A stretch of DNA of 64,000 nucleotides from Polyangia bacterium (GCA_030426145.1 JAUHZF010000004.1:20403-84402), one strand, 5' to 3'. Positions 17,329-26,632 are shown, counted from the first letter of the stretch. Notes: a model not told the origin generated them from the sequence alone. Numbers and translations: made by a program.

Positions 17329-18671
17329 GCAAGCCCATCGTCGCCCTCATCGGCCGCCCCAATGTCGGCAAGTCGACCCTGTTCAATCGCTTGGTCGGCC
17401 GGCGGCTGGCCATCGTGCACGACCGTCCGGGTGTGACCCGCGACCGCCACTACGCCGACGCTGCCGTCTTCGACCGGGATTACACGCTCGTCGACACCGG
17501 CGGCTTCGACCCCTTCGGCGACGATGAGATGCAGCAGGGCATCATCAAGCAGCTCGAGGTCGCGCTCGCCGAAGCCGACGTCGTGCTCTGCGTGCTCGAT
17601 GCCCTGGCGGCGCCCACCTCCATCGACTCGGAGGAGATCGCGCTCCTTCGACAGTCGGCGAAGCCGGTCATCTTCCTGGCGAACAAAGCCGACAGCGCCG
17701 CCAAAGAAGCCGAAGGCCACGAGCTCTACCGGCTGGGCATGGAGCACCTCATCTTCATCAGCGCCCAGCACGGTCGCGGCATGCCCGAGCTCGAGGATGC
17801 GCTGCACGCGGCCCTCCCCCCGGCGGAGCCCGAGCCAGAAGCCGCCGACGACGCCATCCGGGTCGCCGTCATCGGACGTCCCAACGCCGGCAAGTCGTCG
17901 CTCGTCAATCGCCTCCTCGGCGAGGACCGCATGCTCGTCGACAACCGACCCGGCACCACCCGCGATCCCATCGACGCGCGCGTGGAGCGCCGGGGCAAAC
18001 GCTACCTGTTCGTCGACACGGCGGGTCTCCGCCGCAAGGCCAAGGTCGCCAAGGCCCGTGACGGCGTCGAGGGGGCGAGCGTCATCCAGGCCATTCGATC
18101 CATCGACCGCGCGGAGGTGGTGGTATTGCTCTGCGACGCTGGCGAGGGCGTGGCGGAGCAAGACGCCAAGATCCTCAGCCTGGCCCTCGACCGCGGACGC
18201 GCCATCGTGATCGGACTCAACAAGTCCGACTTGCTCGAGGGAGGCAAGGCTTCCGAGGCCAACCGTCAAGCTGCGGACGTACTCTCCTTCGTGAGCTGGG
18301 CCCCGTTCACGCGCTTGTCGGCCAAGACCGGCCGCGGCGTCGATCGACTCCTCGACACCATCGACCGTGTGCACGAGGAGCACGGCAAGCGGATCACCAC
18401 CGGCGAGTTGAATCGCTTCTTCGAGACCGTGCTCGAGAAGCACCCGCCGCCGACACAAGGCGGGCGCGCACCGCGCTTCTACTACATCACCCAGCCATCC
18501 ACGCATCCGCCGACCTTCATGATCGTGACGAGCCACCCGGACGGCCTGCACTTCAGCTACCAGCGCTACGTCGTGAACGCGATTCGCAAGGCCTTCGGCT
18601 TCGAAGGAACCCCGATTCGCGTCGTCTATCGCCGCAAGGGTCGGCGCCAGAAGAAGAAGAAGAAGCGCTAG
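17325..18671 (+). CDS. der: Ribosome assembly GTPase Der (EngA)
   Basis: A 448-aa protein with two tandem GTPase domains and a C-terminal KH-like domain, required for 50S assembly. First domain: GRPNVGKST, RPGVTRD, DTGGF, NKAD. Second domain: GRPNAGKSS, RPGTTRD, DTAGLR, NKSD. The C-terminal domain contains FYYITQPSTHPPTF and ends in a lysine-rich tail typical of Der. The start ATG overlaps the era stop (ATGA), so the two ribosome-assembly GTPases are translationally coupled. Confidence 0.96.
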   Translation: MSKPIVALIGRPNVGKSTLFNRLVGRRLAIVHDRPGVTRDRHYADAAVFDRDYTLVDTGGFDPFGDDEMQQGIIKQLEVALAEADVVLCVLDALAAPTSIDSEEIALLRQSAKPVIFLANKADSAAKEAEGHELYRLGMEHLIFISAQHGRGMPELEDALHAALPPAEPEPEAADDAIRVAVIGRPNAGKSSLVNRLLGEDRMLVDNRPGTTRDPIDARVERRGKRYLFVDTAGLRRKAKVAKARDGVEGASVIQAIRSIDRAEVVVLLCDAGEGVAEQDAKILSLALDRGRAIVIGLNKSDLLEGGKASEANRQAADVLSFVSWAPFTRLSAKTGRGVDRLLDTIDRVHEEHGKRITTGELNRFFETVLEKHPPPTQGGRAPRFYYITQPSTHPPTFMIVTSHPDGLHFSYQRYVVNAIRKAFGFEGTPIRVVYRRKGRRQKKKKKR

Positions 18672-18730
18672 TCGTCCCGGACGATTGCACAGGCAATTCG
18701 TCGCGGCGTGATTACCATGTTGGTTCCGAG

Positions 18731-19366
18731 ATGAGCCAACCGCCCCAGCGACGCATCGCAACCGACACCTTCGAGGACGAGCACATGTCCACCGAAGGTG
18801 AGGTGCTCCTGCGCGACAAGCTCGCGTCGCGCACCATGGCCGCGGTGCTCGGCATCCCTGCGCTGCTGCTGCCCTTCTTGGCGGTCTACACCTTCATCGC
18901 CTCGGGGGGCGTCTGGGCCGCGATGGCGGGGTCGCTCATCGCCTCGGTGGTGCTCGCGCTCACGGCGCTCACGATGACCGTGGTGCGCACGGTGGTGACC
19001 AGCCGCGAGGTGATGGTGCGGTTGGGCCTATGGGGTCCGCGTGTCGCCATCGAAGACGTCGTCAGCGTGCGCGCCATCAAGTACCCCGTCGTGAAGTATG
19101 GCGGCTGGGGGCTCAAGCGCGGCATCGATGGCTCCTGGGCCTATACGATGCTGGGGGGGACCGATCGCGTGGTCGAGATGGTCTACCGCGACGGCGCGAA
19201 GGAGCGGAAGGTGGTCTTCTCGGCCGAGCGCCCCGAAGCCGTGGCGGCAGCCATCCTGAAAGCCAAGGGCGCGGCCGGGGTTCGCATCTCGGTAGATGAT
19301 GAGGCCGAGCTCGAAGCCATGGCCGAAGAAGAGATCCTCGCCGAAGAAGAGCAGCTTCGAGCCTAG
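18731..19366 (+). CDS. Two-helix membrane protein with PH-like domain
   Basis: A 211-aa protein of unknown function. Two hydrophobic segments (about 35-55 and 60-80; AAVLGIPALLLPFLAVYTF and SLIASVVLALTALTMTVV) are followed by a soluble region resembling bacterial PH-like domains: VTSREVMVRLGLWGPRVAIEDVV, then a Tyr/Gly-rich strand set and VEMVYRDGAKERKVVFSA. The C-terminus is very acidic (Glu-rich). An alternative start is ATG 18785, which has GAGG at good spacing. Confidence 0.55.
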   Translation: MSQPPQRRIATDTFEDEHMSTEGEVLLRDKLASRTMAAVLGIPALLLPFLAVYTFIASGGVWAAMAGSLIASVVLALTALTMTVVRTVVTSREVMVRLGLWGPRVAIEDVVSVRAIKYPVVKYGGWGLKRGIDGSWAYTMLGGTDRVVEMVYRDGAKERKVVFSAERPEAVAAAILKAKGAAGVRISVDDEAELEAMAEEEILAEEEQLRA

Positions 19367-19381
19367 CGTCGAACTGCTGGT

Positions 19382-20110
19382 TCAGTCCTCGACGCGGCCC
19401 TCGCAGATGCGCCCGGGCCCCTCCCGAAGGAGGAAGTCGGCCTCCTCGTCGCCGACGAGCTTGTAAAGGCGGGCGATGCCCTTCGCCACCTCCTTGGCGT
19501 CGGAAGCCCGATGGGCGTCACTGCAGGCAGCGTAGTAGTAGCCTTCCTCGAGCAGCTCGTGGGCGCACCGTTTGGCCGCGCGCCCGTACTTGCCGACCAG
19601 GGCGGCCACGTCGAGCAAGAGCACGGTGCCTCCATCGAGCAGCGGGTCGAGCACCCCGATGTCCTTCCACACGGGGCGGTAGCGCTCGGGATGGGCCAGG
19701 ACCGGCCGCATCTTCTTCATCCGAAGCTCGAACATGCGCTCGCGATGCTTGAGCGGGAACCGCTCGTTGGGAAACTCGATGAGGACCGCGCGGCCAGCCG
19801 GTGGGTAGGGCAAACCTCGTCCCGCGATGAGCTGGCCGAAGACGACGTCGTCGAGGTGGTGCTCACTCGCAAGGCCGAGCGTCGGCATGCCCTCCGCCTC
19901 GCTCACGACCTCGACCGTGCGGGCGTAGGCGGCCTCGAGCATGGCACGATCGTTGTCGAACATGCCCGCTCGCATGTGAGGCGTCGCCACGACACGCGAG
20001 AAGCCGACGTCGACCAAGGCACGCAGCATGTCGATGCTGTCGGCGGTGGTCTTGGCCCCGTCGTCGATGCCCGCCACCCAGTGGCAGTGCAGGTCGATGT
20101 AGTCGCCCAT
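19382..20110 (-). CDS. PHP-family phosphatase (CpsB/YwqE-like)
   Basis: A 242-aa metal-dependent PHP-fold protein. Motifs: DLHCHWVAGIDDGAK at the N-terminus (HxH plus Asp), ATPHMRAGMFD, PVLAHPERYR, and CSDAHRASD near the C-terminus, the four metal-binding blocks of the CpsB/CapC/YwqE group of tyrosine phosphatases that act on BY-kinases controlling capsule or exopolysaccharide export. No BY-kinase or polysaccharide genes are adjacent, so the target is unknown. ATG 20110 is preceded by GGAGGGGGG; the longer upstream frame is rejected. Confidence 0.85.
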   Translation of the reverse strand: MGDYIDLHCHWVAGIDDGAKTTADSIDMLRALVDVGFSRVVATPHMRAGMFDNDRAMLEAAYARTVEVVSEAEGMPTLGLASEHHLDDVVFGQLIAGRGLPYPPAGRAVLIEFPNERFPLKHRERMFELRMKKMRPVLAHPERYRPVWKDIGVLDPLLDGGTVLLLDVAALVGKYGRAAKRCAHELLEEGYYYAACSDAHRASDAKEVAKGIARLYKLVGDEEADFLLREGPGRICEGRVED

Positions 20111-20169
20111 CCCCCCTCCTCCTGCCCCATCGACCGAGGCCGCGCAAGGCGCGCACCCTCTGCCGTGGT

Positions 20170-21357
20170 GTGCTAATCGTCTCAGCCATCGTGGACGCCT
20201 CTGCAGCACCGCGTGATCTCAACCCCATGCTGAACGACAGCCACGTGGTGCTCTGCGTGGGCTGTGGCGGCGTGGGCAAGACCACGACTTGCGCCGCCCT
20301 GGGCCTGGCGGCAGCCATGCGCGGCAAGCGGGTGCTGTGCCTCACGATCGACCCCGCCAAGCGACTCGCCCAGAGCCTGGGTCTCGAGTCCTTCGACACC
20401 GAGGCGCAAACCATCGCCCCCGAGATCTTCGCGAAGGCGGGCCTCGACGTGCCGGGCTCGCTCACCGTGATGATGCTCGACACCAAGGCGACCTTCGACG
20501 ACCTGGTGCGCTCTCTCGCCACGGACGACACGCAACGCCAGCGCATCCTAGACAACGTCCTCTACCGCTACATCTCCACCACCCTCGCGGGCACGCAGGA
20601 GTACATGGCGATGGAGAAGCTGTACGCGGTGAAGGACGACGATCGTTACGACATCGTCCTGCTCGACACGCCGCCGACCTCGCACGCGCTCGACTTCCTC
20701 GACGCCCCTGAGCGCTTGGTGAGCGCCATCGACAGCCCGGCGGTGCGTTGGTTCATCAAAGCCTTCAGCGACTCGGGCAAGTTCTCCCTCAACCTGTTGC
20801 AGCGCGGCGCGGCCACCATCCTCAAAGGCGTCAGCAAGATCACCGGCGGGGGCTTCTTGGAACAGGTCGCCACCTTCCTCACCGAGTTCAACGCCCTCTT
20901 CGGGAGCTGGCGTGAGCGCGCGGAGATGGTCGCGAGCGCGCTGCGCGAAGACGGCGTCTCGTACGTGCTGGTGACCACCCCCGAGCCCATGAGCATCCGG
21001 GAAGTGCTCTTCTTCTCCGAGCGCCTCCGCGACCAGAACATGGCCCCAGACGCCTACGTGGTGAACCGCTTGCACCGCGTGCACGACGTCGATGCGAGCG
21101 AGGAAGCCATCGCCGACGCCATGGTGAAGCACCAGCTTCTCCTGGGGGACAAGGCCCCACGCCGCGTGGCCGAAGCCGCGAGGCAGGAAGCGCGCCTCGC
21201 CTCCCTCAATCGGCTCAACCTCTACGCCCTCGAGGAGGCTTTCCCCGAGGAAGGCACGCCTCCCGCCGTGGCCTACATCCCCGACTACTACCGCGACATC
21301 CACGACGTGACGCGGCTAGCCTGGGTCGCCGCTCAGATCGCCCCCCAACAGGGGTAG
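20170..21357 (+). CDS. ArsA/Get3-family ATPase
   Basis: About 395 aa. A deviant Walker A GCGGVGKTTTCAALG with the signature lysine, TIDPAKRLAQSLG, and DTPPTSHALDFLD identify the ArsA/Get3 (SIMIBI) ATPase family. It has a single ATPase unit rather than the duplicated form of ArsA from arsenic operons. No arsenic genes are nearby, so a chaperone or targeting role is as likely as arsenite efflux. Divergent from the PHP gene. Start uncertain: GTG 20170, GTG 20191 and ATG 20227 are in frame, none with a clear ribosome site. Confidence 0.8.
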   Translation: MLIVSAIVDASAAPRDLNPMLNDSHVVLCVGCGGVGKTTTCAALGLAAAMRGKRVLCLTIDPAKRLAQSLGLESFDTEAQTIAPEIFAKAGLDVPGSLTVMMLDTKATFDDLVRSLATDDTQRQRILDNVLYRYISTTLAGTQEYMAMEKLYAVKDDDRYDIVLLDTPPTSHALDFLDAPERLVSAIDSPAVRWFIKAFSDSGKFSLNLLQRGAATILKGVSKITGGGFLEQVATFLTEFNALFGSWRERAEMVASALREDGVSYVLVTTPEPMSIREVLFFSERLRDQNMAPDAYVVNRLHRVHDVDASEEAIADAMVKHQLLLGDKAPRRVAEAARQEARLASLNRLNLYALEEAFPEEGTPPAVAYIPDYYRDIHDVTRLAWVAAQIAPQQG

Positions 21358-21402
21358 CCGAGGATTTGGCCAGAGCCCGCCCGGTGCGATACCGGTCGAG
21401 CC

Positions 21403-21837
21403 ATGCGTTCTCTGCTCGCGGCCCTGGTGATGCTCGTTGCGCTCGCCCTGTCGAACGGCGCCGGTGCGAAAGCGAGCCACAGCTCGCCCTACACGTACCG
21501 CCAGACCTTTGGCTCGACCGTGCGCCTGCTCAAAGTCGACATGGGGTTCGAGGTCACGGAAAAAGACCCCGACTGGGGCTACGTGCTCTTCGACTACACG
21601 AGCCCAGAGAGCGGCAATCGCACGAACAAGGGTTCATTCAGTTTCGTGGAGCAAGATGGCCAAGTCCACGTAACCCTGCAAATCCCTTCGATGCCGGGCT
21701 ACCACGAGCAAGTCATCCTCGACAAACTCAAGCAGAAGCTGAAACAAGAGCACGGCGAACCGCCTCGCCGGGCCAAGCCCGACGACGAAGAGGACGACAA
21801 GAAGGAAGACGAGGAGAAGGACGAGAAGGAAGACTGA
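21403..21837 (+). CDS. Small secreted protein with charged tail
   Basis: A 144-aa protein with a clear signal peptide (MRSLLAALVMLVALALSNGAGA). The middle (FGSTVRLLKVDMGFEVTEKD through TLQIPSMPGYHEQVILDKL) looks like a small alpha/beta fold. The last 35 residues are almost entirely Lys, Asp and Glu. No family recognised. Same strand and close spacing as the two genes that follow suggest a small operon. Confidence 0.6.
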   Translation: MRSLLAALVMLVALALSNGAGAKASHSSPYTYRQTFGSTVRLLKVDMGFEVTEKDPDWGYVLFDYTSPESGNRTNKGSFSFVEQDGQVHVTLQIPSMPGYHEQVILDKLKQKLKQEHGEPPRRAKPDDEEDDKKEDEEKDEKED

Positions 21838-21879
21838 AAAGGTCTCTTCTCCGCCTGCCGCATCGCGTAGAAGGTCGGC

Positions 21880-22221
21880 ATGACCAAGCGGCAGGCCATA
21901 GCAGCGGCGCTCATCGGCGCGGCCCTGCTCGTCCTCGGCCTGGTCTCCGCCATCCTCGAGCCAGCTGAGCCAGAGCAGATCTGCTTGCGGGCCCAGGATC
22001 GCTTGGTCGAGTGCCGGGACGAGCTGACACGACCGCGGGTGCTCATCTTCGCGCGTCGCAAGCAACAGGAAGCCCTGGACGCCTGCCAGAGCTCCGAGCC
22101 CACCGTCGACATGTACGAGAACTGCCTCGCCAAAGCAGACTGCAAGGCCTTCGCTGAATGCCTGGAAGCCTACGCCACCGAACCGGTGAAGCCCGCCGCC
22201 ACCACGCCGGGGCGCAGGTAG
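21880..22221 (+). CDS. Small membrane-anchored Cys-rich protein
   Basis: A 113-aa protein with one N-terminal transmembrane segment (AAALIGAALLVLGLVSAIL), then six cysteines in an outside helix-rich region: CLRAQDRLVEC, DACQSSEPT, ENCLAKADC and AFAECLEAY. Paired spacing suggests disulfides in a periplasmic helical hairpin. I cannot assign a function. It begins 42 bp after the secreted charged protein. Confidence 0.6.
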   Translation: MTKRQAIAAALIGAALLVLGLVSAILEPAEPEQICLRAQDRLVECRDELTRPRVLIFARRKQQEALDACQSSEPTVDMYENCLAKADCKAFAECLEAYATEPVKPAATTPGRR

Positions 22222-22265
22222 ACCGCATAGCCTTCGGTCCAACGCATGAGCTAGGGTGCGCCGCC

Positions 22266-22871
22266 ATGGACGACCCGACCCTCGAAGCCGCGACCAAGCA
22301 CATCCAGGCGGGAGACATGGACCGGGCCGCCGACGTCCTGCGAAAGTCGGTCGACGAGGGTCCCGGCCGGAGCGAGGCGAGCCGCGCCCGCTACTTCACC
22401 CACGTGATGAACTTGGGTGACCTGCTGGTCTACCTGGAGCACTACGACGAGGCAGAGCGGGTCCTGCGCGCGGGCCTGCAAGGGCGCGCGGACCTCTACG
22501 GTCGGAACCATCCTGGCTACGCCTACGGCCTCGAGCCCCTCGCGGAGGCCCTGTTGCGCGCCGGCGAAGCCAAACAAGCGCTCCCGCTCGCCGAGCAGGC
22601 GACGGAGATCATGTGGAACAACACCCACGAGCGCACCCCGGAGCTGATGGCGCTGCGCGCCTACGTGCGGCTCGCGGTCGACGAGACGGCCAACGCGTTC
22701 CAAGACATGGAGGCCATGCCCGACGACCTCGTACAGGTCGCCATCGACTCGGCCGTGGCGAGAGCAAGCCGCTACCCCGACCTGGGACCACGGGTGTTGA
22801 GGTCGCTGCTGGCTTGGATGGACGAACACGGCCGTGGTGACCGCACGGCCGTCGAGAAGGCGCTGAGCTAG
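22266..22871 (+). CDS. TPR-repeat protein
   Basis: A 201-aa cytoplasmic protein with at least three tetratricopeptide-like units: AATKHIQAGDMDRAADVLRKS, GDLLVYLEHYDEAERVLRAG, and EALLRAGEAKQALPLAEQA. It is a likely interaction scaffold with no catalytic domain. ATG 22266 is chosen because an upstream frame extends into the previous gene. Its TAG stop shares CTAG (22868-22871) with the stop of the convergent HD gene. Confidence 0.7.
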   Translation: MDDPTLEAATKHIQAGDMDRAADVLRKSVDEGPGRSEASRARYFTHVMNLGDLLVYLEHYDEAERVLRAGLQGRADLYGRNHPGYAYGLEPLAEALLRAGEAKQALPLAEQATEIMWNNTHERTPELMALRAYVRLAVDETANAFQDMEAMPDDLVQVAIDSAVARASRYPDLGPRVLRSLLAWMDEHGRGDRTAVEKALS

Positions 22872-23425
22872 TCCCGCTGGAGCAGCTCGACGGACTGCCG
22901 CAACTCTTCGAGCAGTGGGTGGCTCCACTCGTGCCCCAGCGCGTCCGCCATGGTGCGGTAGTACCAGCGCACCTGGTCCTTGGGTGCGCTGAAGAGGGAC
23001 CAGACGTCGTACCCCATTCGCATGTCCTGCAAGATGGTCTGCGCGTTGTGCAGCTTGTCGGCGCAGATGACGAGCTTGCTCGCCCCCGGCAACACACGCA
23101 CTTTGGCGATGTGCGTTTCTTTCCGCTCGCGCCAAGGGGGCTTGGGACGCTCGTAGGCGTCGGTCGCGGCATCGACCATGTCGGCGACACGGTCGCCGTA
23201 GCGGAGGGACAGGGCTTCTTTGCTCACGCCGCAGTCTTCGATCGCATCGTGAAGCAAAGCCGCGATGGCCTGGTCCTCGTCGCCCCCGTAGGTGCCCACC
23301 AAGGAGGCCACAGCCAGTGGGTGCACGATGTACGGCGCGCGGCCGCCCTTGCGAAACTGCCCGTGATGGAGTGCCGTGGCGTAGGCCAAGGCCGACTCGA
23401 ACCGCGGTCCGTACATGTTCGACAT
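22868..23425 (-). CDS. HD-domain phosphohydrolase (small alarmone hydrolase / MESH1-like)
   Basis: A 185-aa protein with the HD signature of the RelA/SpoT hydrolase family: ALAYATALHHGQFRKG, PYIVHPLAVA, LLHDAIEDCG (the HD pair) and ICADKLHNAQTILQD. There is no synthetase, TGS or ACT domain, so by analogy it would hydrolyse (p)ppGpp or a related nucleotide. Its stop overlaps that of the TPR gene at CTAG. A hairpin terminator for the box operon lies upstream of its start. Confidence 0.82.
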   Translation of the reverse strand: MSNMYGPRFESALAYATALHHGQFRKGGRAPYIVHPLAVASLVGTYGGDEDQAIAALLHDAIEDCGVSKEALSLRYGDRVADMVDAATDAYERPKPPWRERKETHIAKVRVLPGASKLVICADKLHNAQTILQDMRMGYDVWSLFSAPKDQVRWYYRTMADALGHEWSHPLLEELRQSVELLQRD

Positions 23426-23462
23426 CGTGTTCCCAGACTAGCGCAGCGTCGTGTCAAATGGC

Positions 23463-23496
23463 GACGACCCGAGCAGAGGTGTCCACTCGGGTCGTC
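23463..23496 (-). terminator. Hairpin after boxB
   Basis: GACGACCCGAG and CTCGGGTCGTC form a perfect 11-bp stem with a 12-nt loop, 16 bp beyond the boxB stop. On the minus strand it is followed by GCCATTTGAC, a weak T-run. A likely intrinsic terminator for boxC-boxB. Confidence 0.65.
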
Positions 23497-23512
23497 TCGA
23501 AGGCGATGAGGT

Positions 23513-24943
23513 TCAGCTGGCGTCGTGCCGGACGTACACGAAGTCGACCGGACGGCCCTTGATCCCCTTGGCCGGGGGCGCGATCCAGTTGGCCATCTTG
23601 CCGGGCTCGAAGATCGGCTTGGTCATGAGGCTCTTGATGTAAGCCTCGTCCTCGGCCGTCGGCAGGAAGTCGCCCTTCTTCTTCTCCCACTCCTCATCGC
23701 TGAGAAGACGGCCGGACGGGTCGAACTTCATGCCGGCATAGATGCCGGTGTCGCGGTGGAAGCGCGTGCTCGGAAGGGTGATCTCGAAGTCGATGTCGGC
23801 CTTGCGGATGATCTTGTTCCAGTTGTCGATGCCACGCTGAGAGTCGGCCACGTACTCCTGTCGCAAGATCTCGTTCATGGCGGTGCGGAGCGGGACCTCT
23901 TGTTTCTCGAAGCCGCCGTTCGAGGTGGGCACGTCGAACGTCATCGACCCCTCGAGCGCCATGTGGTCCTCGTAGGAGCGCTCCTCGTGGGCGCGGCCCT
24001 TGATGCCGGCGGCGAAGTAGTTGGCAGCATTGGACGAGATTTCGCCGCCGAAGAGGTCGAGCGAGACCGAGTACCAGAGGTTCACGTACTTCTGAAGGGT
24101 GGGGAGGTCGATACCGCCCTCGGCCCGCGCATCCATGTTGCTGTTCTTCTTCATCAGTTCGCAGGTGCGCTTGAGCACGCGGCCTACGCCCTTCTCACCG
24201 ACGAACATGTGGTGCGCCTCTTCGGTCAGCATGAATCGCGTCGTGCGCGATAGCGGATCGAAGCCGCTCTCCGCGAGCGCGAGCAGCTGGTATTTGCCGT
24301 CGCGGTCGGTGAAGTAGGTGAACATGAAGAAGGAGAGCCAGTGGTTGCACGGCTCGTTGAACGCACCGAGGATGCGGGGCTTGTCCTCGTTGCCGCTGCG
24401 GCGCTCGAGCAGTGCTTCCGCCTCTTCGCGTCCGTCCCGTCCGAAGTAGCTGTGGAGCAGGTAGACCATGGCCCAGAGATGACGACCCTCTTCGACGTTG
24501 ACCTGGAAGAGGTTGCGCAGGTCGTAGAGGCTGGGACAGGTCTGGCCGAGGAGGCGCTGCTGCTCGACGCTGGCCGGCTCGGTGTCCCCCTGGGTGACGA
24601 TGAGGCGGCGTAGGGTGTTGCGGTGCTCGCCGGGCACGGTCTGCCATGCGTCCATGCCCATGTTGTCGCCGAAGCCGATTTTGCGGTCCTTGACGGGGTC
24701 GGCCAGGAAGATGCCCCAGCGGTATTCGGGCATCTTCACGTAGTCGAAGTTCGCCCAGCCGTCGGCGTCGACGCTGATCGCGGTGCGGAGGTAGACCTGG
24801 TCCTCCTGGAAGCCTTCCGGCCCCATCTCTTTCCACCAATCGATGAAACGCGGCTGCCAGGCCTCGAGGGCCCTCTGCAGCTTGCGGTCGTCGCCCAGGT
24901 GGACGTTGTTGGGAATGCGCTCGCTGTTGATGACTGAGCTCAA
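23513..24943 (-). CDS. boxB: Benzoyl-CoA 2,3-epoxidase oxygenase subunit BoxB
   Basis: A 476-aa diiron oxygenase that, with the BoxA reductase, epoxidises benzoyl-CoA in aerobic benzoate degradation. Recognisable blocks: SERIPNNVHLGDD at the start, NLFQVNVEEGRHLWAM (Glu/His diiron ligands, about 150), NEPCNHWLSFFMFTYFTDRDG, and LTEEAHHMFVGEKG (second ligand set, about 240). Start TTG 24943 is preferred over TTG 24955: GGAGG lies 5 nt upstream, TTGA overlaps the boxC stop by 4 nt, and BoxB proteins begin near SxINSERIPNN. Family length is normal. Second gene of boxC-boxB. Confidence 0.95.
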   Translation of the reverse strand: MSSVINSERIPNNVHLGDDRKLQRALEAWQPRFIDWWKEMGPEGFQEDQVYLRTAISVDADGWANFDYVKMPEYRWGIFLADPVKDRKIGFGDNMGMDAWQTVPGEHRNTLRRLIVTQGDTEPASVEQQRLLGQTCPSLYDLRNLFQVNVEEGRHLWAMVYLLHSYFGRDGREEAEALLERRSGNEDKPRILGAFNEPCNHWLSFFMFTYFTDRDGKYQLLALAESGFDPLSRTTRFMLTEEAHHMFVGEKGVGRVLKRTCELMKKNSNMDARAEGGIDLPTLQKYVNLWYSVSLDLFGGEISSNAANYFAAGIKGRAHEERSYEDHMALEGSMTFDVPTSNGGFEKQEVPLRTAMNEILRQEYVADSQRGIDNWNKIIRKADIDFEITLPSTRFHRDTGIYAGMKFDPSGRLLSDEEWEKKKGDFLPTAEDEAYIKSLMTKPIFEPGKMANWIAPPAKGIKGRPVDFVYVRHDAS

Positions 24944-26610
24944 GTTCGCCTCCAATCGAATTCAGGCCGCTCCGGACGGCCGTACATGGTCAGTGCGCCG
25001 CGCTCGCCGACGGCATTGGGTCGCTGGAAGATCCAGTTCTGCCAAGCGGAGAGGCGGGCGAAAATTTTCGTTTCCAGGGTTTCGGGCCCGGCGAAGCGGA
25101 GGTTCGCCTCCATACCGGTGAGGGCGTCGGGCGAGATGCTCACGCGTTCCTCGATGGCGATGCGGACGTCGTCCTCCCAATCGATGTCGTCGGGGGTGAA
25201 GGTCACCAGACCGAGCTCTGCCGCGTCCTCGGCGGTGAAGGTCTCGTCCTGCCGCTTCGCCAATGCATCGACGTGCTCGGGGCGCGCGAGAAAGCGTGTC
25301 TGGAGCCGGGTGAGCCCGTTGCTCATGGGGAGCGGGCCGAAGTTGAGCGAGCTGAACCCGATGGCAGCTTCGCCGGCGTCGCCATCCTCGAGCTCGCCCT
25401 CGAGCATGTAGCTACGGTCGGCCGCCAGCGCGAGCTCGAACAAGCTCCCCACGAAGCAGCTACCGGGTTCGATGGTGGCGAAGAGGCTGCGCGCGGTGAG
25501 GTCGAGGCGCTTGAGAACCCGCGCCATGTTCCAGTGGACCTCGTTGGCGAACCAGTCGTCGGCCATGAGCTTGGCGAGGGCCTCGTCGTGGGCCTTCACC
25601 TTGGCGCCGTCTCCCTTGGTCGAAATGACGATGAGCCCAACCTCGGGTTCGTTGAATCGGAGCTGGAGGATGGCGTCGTCGAGCTCGCGGAAGGCGGCGA
25701 GCGCCCAGGCACGTGCCCCTTGCTCGCGCAGGGCATCGGCGGTGGTGGCCGGGTCGTCGGTGGGAGCGCGCATCTCGATGTGGGCGGTGCGCTCGCCGTG
25801 ATCGATGGTCAGGGTGACATGCGGGTATCGGCGCACGGGTTTGCCATCGACCTCTTCGATGGTGACGTCGACCGGAGGCAGCTCGACACCAGGACCCTTG
25901 CGGTCGGGGGTGTTGGCCGCGATGGCCTTGGCGCGCTCGGTGACTTTGTCGTCGAACTTGCTGCGCGGAAACACGCCGTCGACGAGGTCCCAATCGACGG
26001 CGCGCTTGCCGCGGATCCCCTCGGCGAGGGTCGAGAAGGCATCGGCGAGGTCACGCCGCACCTTGCGCTTGTCGACCAGGCGAGTGAGCCCGCCGGTGCC
26101 GGGAAGCACCGCGAGGAGCGGCGTCTCCGGGAAAGAGACCGCGCTGGAACCATCGTCTTGCAGGTAGATCTCCTCGCACGCGAGGGCGAGCTCGTACCCG
26201 CCCCCGCTGGCCACGCCGTTGCACGCCGCGATGTAGTGCTGGCCACTCTGCTCGCAGGCTTGCTCGAGGTAGAGCCGCGTCTCGTTGGTGAACTTGCAGA
26301 AGTTCACCTTGAAGCCGTGGGAGCTGCTGCCGAGCATGTAGATGTTCGCGCCGGCGCAGAAGCAGTTGTCGGTGCCGCTCGTGACGAGCACGGACTTCAC
26401 CTCCGGGTGCTCGAACCGAAGCCGCTGCACGGCGTCGGCGAGCTCGATGTCGACCGACAGATCGTAGCTGTTGAGCTTGAGGTCGTAGCCCCCCCGCATG
26501 GGGTGCTGCTCGTCGACCTTCATGACCAAGCGAGCGACGTCACCATCGCAGCTGAGCTGCCAGTGCTTGTAGCGGTCGGGGTGGGTTGCGAACTCGATCC
26601 TGTCGTCCAT
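24940..26610 (-). CDS. boxC: 2,3-epoxybenzoyl-CoA dihydrolase BoxC
   Basis: A 556-aa crotonase-superfamily enzyme that opens 2,3-epoxybenzoyl-CoA with two waters, releasing formate and giving 3,4-dehydroadipyl-CoA semialdehyde. The first crotonase-like half has FCAGANIYMLGSSSHG (oxyanion-hole strand) and GVASGGGYELALACEEI. A second, more divergent half contains EPGSCFVGSLFELALAADRSYML. Length matches known BoxC. ATG 26610 is preceded by GAGGAG. First gene of the leftward box operon, divergent from boxR. Confidence 0.95.
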   Translation of the reverse strand: MDDRIEFATHPDRYKHWQLSCDGDVARLVMKVDEQHPMRGGYDLKLNSYDLSVDIELADAVQRLRFEHPEVKSVLVTSGTDNCFCAGANIYMLGSSSHGFKVNFCKFTNETRLYLEQACEQSGQHYIAACNGVASGGGYELALACEEIYLQDDGSSAVSFPETPLLAVLPGTGGLTRLVDKRKVRRDLADAFSTLAEGIRGKRAVDWDLVDGVFPRSKFDDKVTERAKAIAANTPDRKGPGVELPPVDVTIEEVDGKPVRRYPHVTLTIDHGERTAHIEMRAPTDDPATTADALREQGARAWALAAFRELDDAILQLRFNEPEVGLIVISTKGDGAKVKAHDEALAKLMADDWFANEVHWNMARVLKRLDLTARSLFATIEPGSCFVGSLFELALAADRSYMLEGELEDGDAGEAAIGFSSLNFGPLPMSNGLTRLQTRFLARPEHVDALAKRQDETFTAEDAAELGLVTFTPDDIDWEDDVRIAIEERVSISPDALTGMEANLRFAGPETLETKIFARLSAWQNWIFQRPNAVGERGALTMYGRPERPEFDWRRT

Positions 26611-26632
26611 CGGCTCCTCGTGTGAGGTCGTA

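Noticed and set aside
16983..18761. 592-codon minus-strand frame across era and der
   Set aside because: Both GTPases on the plus strand have every family motif; this frame has none.
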